This document shows positions 4,826 to 6,607 of a stretch of 6,607 nucleotides of DNA, in pieces. The DNA is from Clostridia bacterium (lineage in GTDB: Bacteria > Bacillota > Clostridia > Oscillospirales > CAG-382), in contig JAFQII010000023.1 in NCBI GenBank assembly GCA_017397605.1, positions 1 through 6,607 of the forward strand, written 5' to 3'. Both the position numbers and the translations under genes were made by a program. The notes under the pieces were generated by a model. The model was not told where the DNA came from. It made no database searches and saw only the letters and a list, made by a program, of their open reading frames with translations. Within the stretch, counting starts at the first letter, position 1; each line of letters starts with the position of its first letter.

Positions 4826-6607
4826 ATGAAAAAAACAACCACACTGCGCGGCAAATTGTTTGCGTTTGTTGCATGCGTGTTGCTGTTGGCGATGTGCCTT
4901 GCCGCTTGTACCCCCGACGAAACCTCGTCGGACGCGGGTAGCGAAAGCTCCGAAACGAGCCAGGTGACAGGTCAGACCGCCGAGCATACCGTCAGCATCA
5001 AGACCGCAGGCGGCATGGCAATGTCGGAGATCAAGGTCGACATCTACAAGGATGATACCTTGGCAGACATGCTGGATTTTGCCAAAACAGGCGAAACGGG
5101 CGAGGTATCCTTTACGCTTGCGACCGGCGGCAACTACGCAATTGTCGTTTCGGGCGCACCGAAAGGTTATGTTGTCGAAAAAAGCTACCGTTTTGACGGA
5201 ACGCACGCCGACATCGTACTGACTTCTTCGTTGGTCACCGATGAGGAACTCTCTACCGCAACGCTCGGTCTGGGCGATGTCATGTATGATTTTACCGTGA
5301 CCGCGACCGACGGCAAGGAGATCAAGCTCTCTGAGCTGCTCAAAACCAAGGATCTTGTCGTTCTCAACTTCTGGTACACCACCTGTTCGTGGTGTCTGAC
5401 GGAGTTCCCGATCATGGACGAGGTCTACAAGGAATACGGCGACCGCATGGAATTTGTCGCACTTGACCCGCTGGACGATAAGACGGCTGTCGAGCGTTTC
5501 CGGCAGGAGCAGGGACTTTCGTTCCCGATGGCATCCTGCCCTGCTTCGTGGGCAAACACCTTTGGTGTGACGGGTTATCCGACGAGCGTGTTCATCGACC
5601 GTTACGGCGTGATTACGTTGGTGGAATCGGGTGCGATTACGTCCAAGAGACCGTTTTTGTGCGCGTTTGACCATTTCCTTGCGGAAAACTACAAGCAAAA
5701 GCTTTGCACGGAAGGAATCGGCGAGCTTGTGACGCAGGTCAAACCGACCTACACGATGGATTCCTCCGAGGCGATCGGCGAGCTCATCAACAGCGGCGAT
5801 ATCGATGTGACTTACCGTCCCGAAACCGAGGACGACAATGCGGAATACATCTGGCCCTTTATCGCAGGCGAAAAGCTCGGCAAGGATGCACTGTATGCGT
5901 CCAACAAGGGTGTGGACGATTCCTATGCGATTCTGTACGCCGATGTCACGCTCAAAAAAGGACAGGCGGTCGGTTTTGACTACATCGCATCGTCCGAGCG
6001 TTTTGCCGATATCATGTTTGTCATCGTCAACGACGTGGACGTTTATCAGATTTCGGGTGTTTCCGAAAGCGAGGAGTGGCGAACCTGCTATCCCTGCGTG
6101 GCGGATGAAGACGGTGTGTACGAGATCGCGCTGTGCTTTATGAAAGACACCGACACTGCAGAGGGGGATGACACGGTTTATATCTCCAATATGCGTGTGG
6201 TAGATGCAAAGGATATCGATGCCGACACCTTCCTGCCCCGCCAGGCGGCAACGACGACCGATGGCGAAACTTACAGCTACGTTGATATTTTCTACAACGA
6301 AAACGACGGTTATTACCATGTCGGTTCCGAAAACGGCCCGCTTCTGTTGGCTGATCTGATGGGATATACCCCGTTTGCAGAAGAACTGACTGTATATGAT
6401 ATTGTTTATAACGGAAACGCAGACAAGGACGGCGTCAGCTTGTATAACTATGTCAAGGACGGCGGTCTGGGCATGGTCAAATACTTCTCCTATGCGTCCA
6501 ACTCCGGCCTCAACGGCGTCTGCACGGTCAACAAAGAACTTGCGGAAATGCTGAAACAGGTCGCAGAGGTCGCAGGCTTTGACGGCACGGAAAACGAGTG
6601 GCTCAAG
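4826..6607 (+). CDS. Multidomain lipoprotein with TlpA/ResA-like thioredoxin domain (partial)
   Basis: Open from ATG 4826 to the window edge: 594 residues with no stop. Residues 1-28 are a lipoprotein signal peptide (basic start, hydrophobic core, lipobox CLAAC with C28), followed by a Ser/Glu-rich tether (about 30-52). Residues 53-135 resemble an Ig-like SpaA/Cna-B-type domain (TGEVSFTLATGGNYAIVV, then GAPKGYVVE). Residues 147-290 form a TlpA/ResA-like thioredoxin domain with NFWYTTCSWCLTEFP (C187, C190) and the cis-proline loop GYPTSVFIDRYG (P252). Known relatives reduce or exchange disulfides outside the membrane. Here Thr replaces the usual Trp before the first Cys, and the CSWC dipeptide is atypical. 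Residues about 340-460 look like a jelly-roll/MAM-like beta domain (SYAILYADVTLKKGQ) with a second CxxC, CYPC (421-424). Residues 475-594 are unassigned. Substrate unknown. Confidence 0.88.
   Translation, partial: MKKTTTLRGKLFAFVACVLLLAMCLAACTPDETSSDAGSESSETSQVTGQTAEHTVSIKTAGGMAMSEIKVDIYKDDTLADMLDFAKTGETGEVSFTLATGGNYAIVVSGAPKGYVVEKSYRFDGTHADIVLTSSLVTDEELSTATLGLGDVMYDFTVTATDGKEIKLSELLKTKDLVVLNFWYTTCSWCLTEFPIMDEVYKEYGDRMEFVALDPLDDKTAVERFRQEQGLSFPMASCPASWANTFGVTGYPTSVFIDRYGVITLVESGAITSKRPFLCAFDHFLAENYKQKLCTEGIGELVTQVKPTYTMDSSEAIGELINSGDIDVTYRPETEDDNAEYIWPFIAGEKLGKDALYASNKGVDDSYAILYADVTLKKGQAVGFDYIASSERFADIMFVIVNDVDVYQISGVSESEEWRTCYPCVADEDGVYEIALCFMKDTDTAEGDDTVYISNMRVVDAKDIDADTFLPRQAATTTDGETYSYVDIFYNENDGYYHVGSENGPLLLADLMGYTPFAEELTVYDIVYNGNADKDGVSLYNYVKDGGLGMVKYFSYASNSGLNGVCTVNKELAEMLKQVAEVAGFDGTENEWLK

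Noticed and set aside
4914..4931. Seven-bp stem (CCGACGA / TCGTCGG, loop AACC) just after the lipobox codons.
   Set aside because: It is short, inside a Ser/Asp-rich coding linker where GAC/TCG codons readily pair, and has no T-run; it is probably incidental.
4556..6319. A 587-codon open frame on the minus strand opposite the lipoprotein gene, and similar long minus-strand frames at 352-1530, 1316-2566, 2660-3760 and 3489-4748.
   Set aside because: Their translations are low-complexity-looking (rich in Arg, His, Gln, Asp, Cys) with no recognisable family. The 4556-6319 frame lies codon-for-codon against the sense gene, so it is open simply because the gene avoids TTA, CTA and TCA codons. The sense frames have clear homologous motifs and ribosome sites.

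Overview
The window holds one tightly packed, all plus-strand gene cluster. It reads as an oligopeptide (Opp/Dpp-type) ABC importer operon from a Gram-positive anaerobe, most likely a member of the Clostridia. This assignment rests on strong AGGAGG-like ribosome sites, a lipobox lipoprotein with an acidic/Ser-rich tether, the operon order, and clostridial-looking protein sequences. Base composition looks moderate, slightly over half G+C by eye (not counted). The taxonomic call is inference, and no marker gene is present.

Layout: (1) 3-266, the last 87 residues of a peptide-binding lipoprotein (OppA-like, family 5 solute-binding protein). (2) 267-336, a 70-base gap with a perfect 13-bp stem-loop and a weak ribosome site for the next gene. 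(3) 337-1329 and 1343-2386, the two membrane permeases (OppB, OppC). (4) 2390-3547 and 3540-4547, the two ATPases (OppD, OppF), both with intact nucleotide-binding motifs and cysteine-rich C-terminal tails. (5) 4544-4783, a 79-residue single-pass membrane protein of unknown function, whose start overlaps the oppF stop by 4 bases. (6) 4826 to the window edge, at least 594 residues of a secreted lipoprotein. It combines an Ig-like/SpaA-like domain, a TlpA/ResA-like thioredoxin domain with an unusual CSWC active site, a jelly-roll-like beta domain and an unassigned C-terminal region. No stop codon is reached.

Spacing between genes from oppB onward is 13 bases, 3 bases, an 8-base overlap, a 4-base overlap and 42 bases. 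This suggests one transcript with translational coupling. The binding protein captures peptides outside the cell, OppB/OppC form the channel and OppD/OppF power it. The two downstream genes are not standard Opp parts. Their placement in the same unit suggests a membrane accessory protein and an extracytoplasmic thiol-disulfide lipoprotein that work with peptide import, or at least are expressed under the same conditions.

No RNA gene, mobile element, CRISPR array or convincing promoter is visible, and no stretch over 300 bases lacks a gene. The most interesting parts are the small membrane protein and the modular thioredoxin lipoprotein. The next most interesting are the stem-loop after the binding-protein gene, the basic N-terminal extension of OppD and the cysteine tails of both ATPases.
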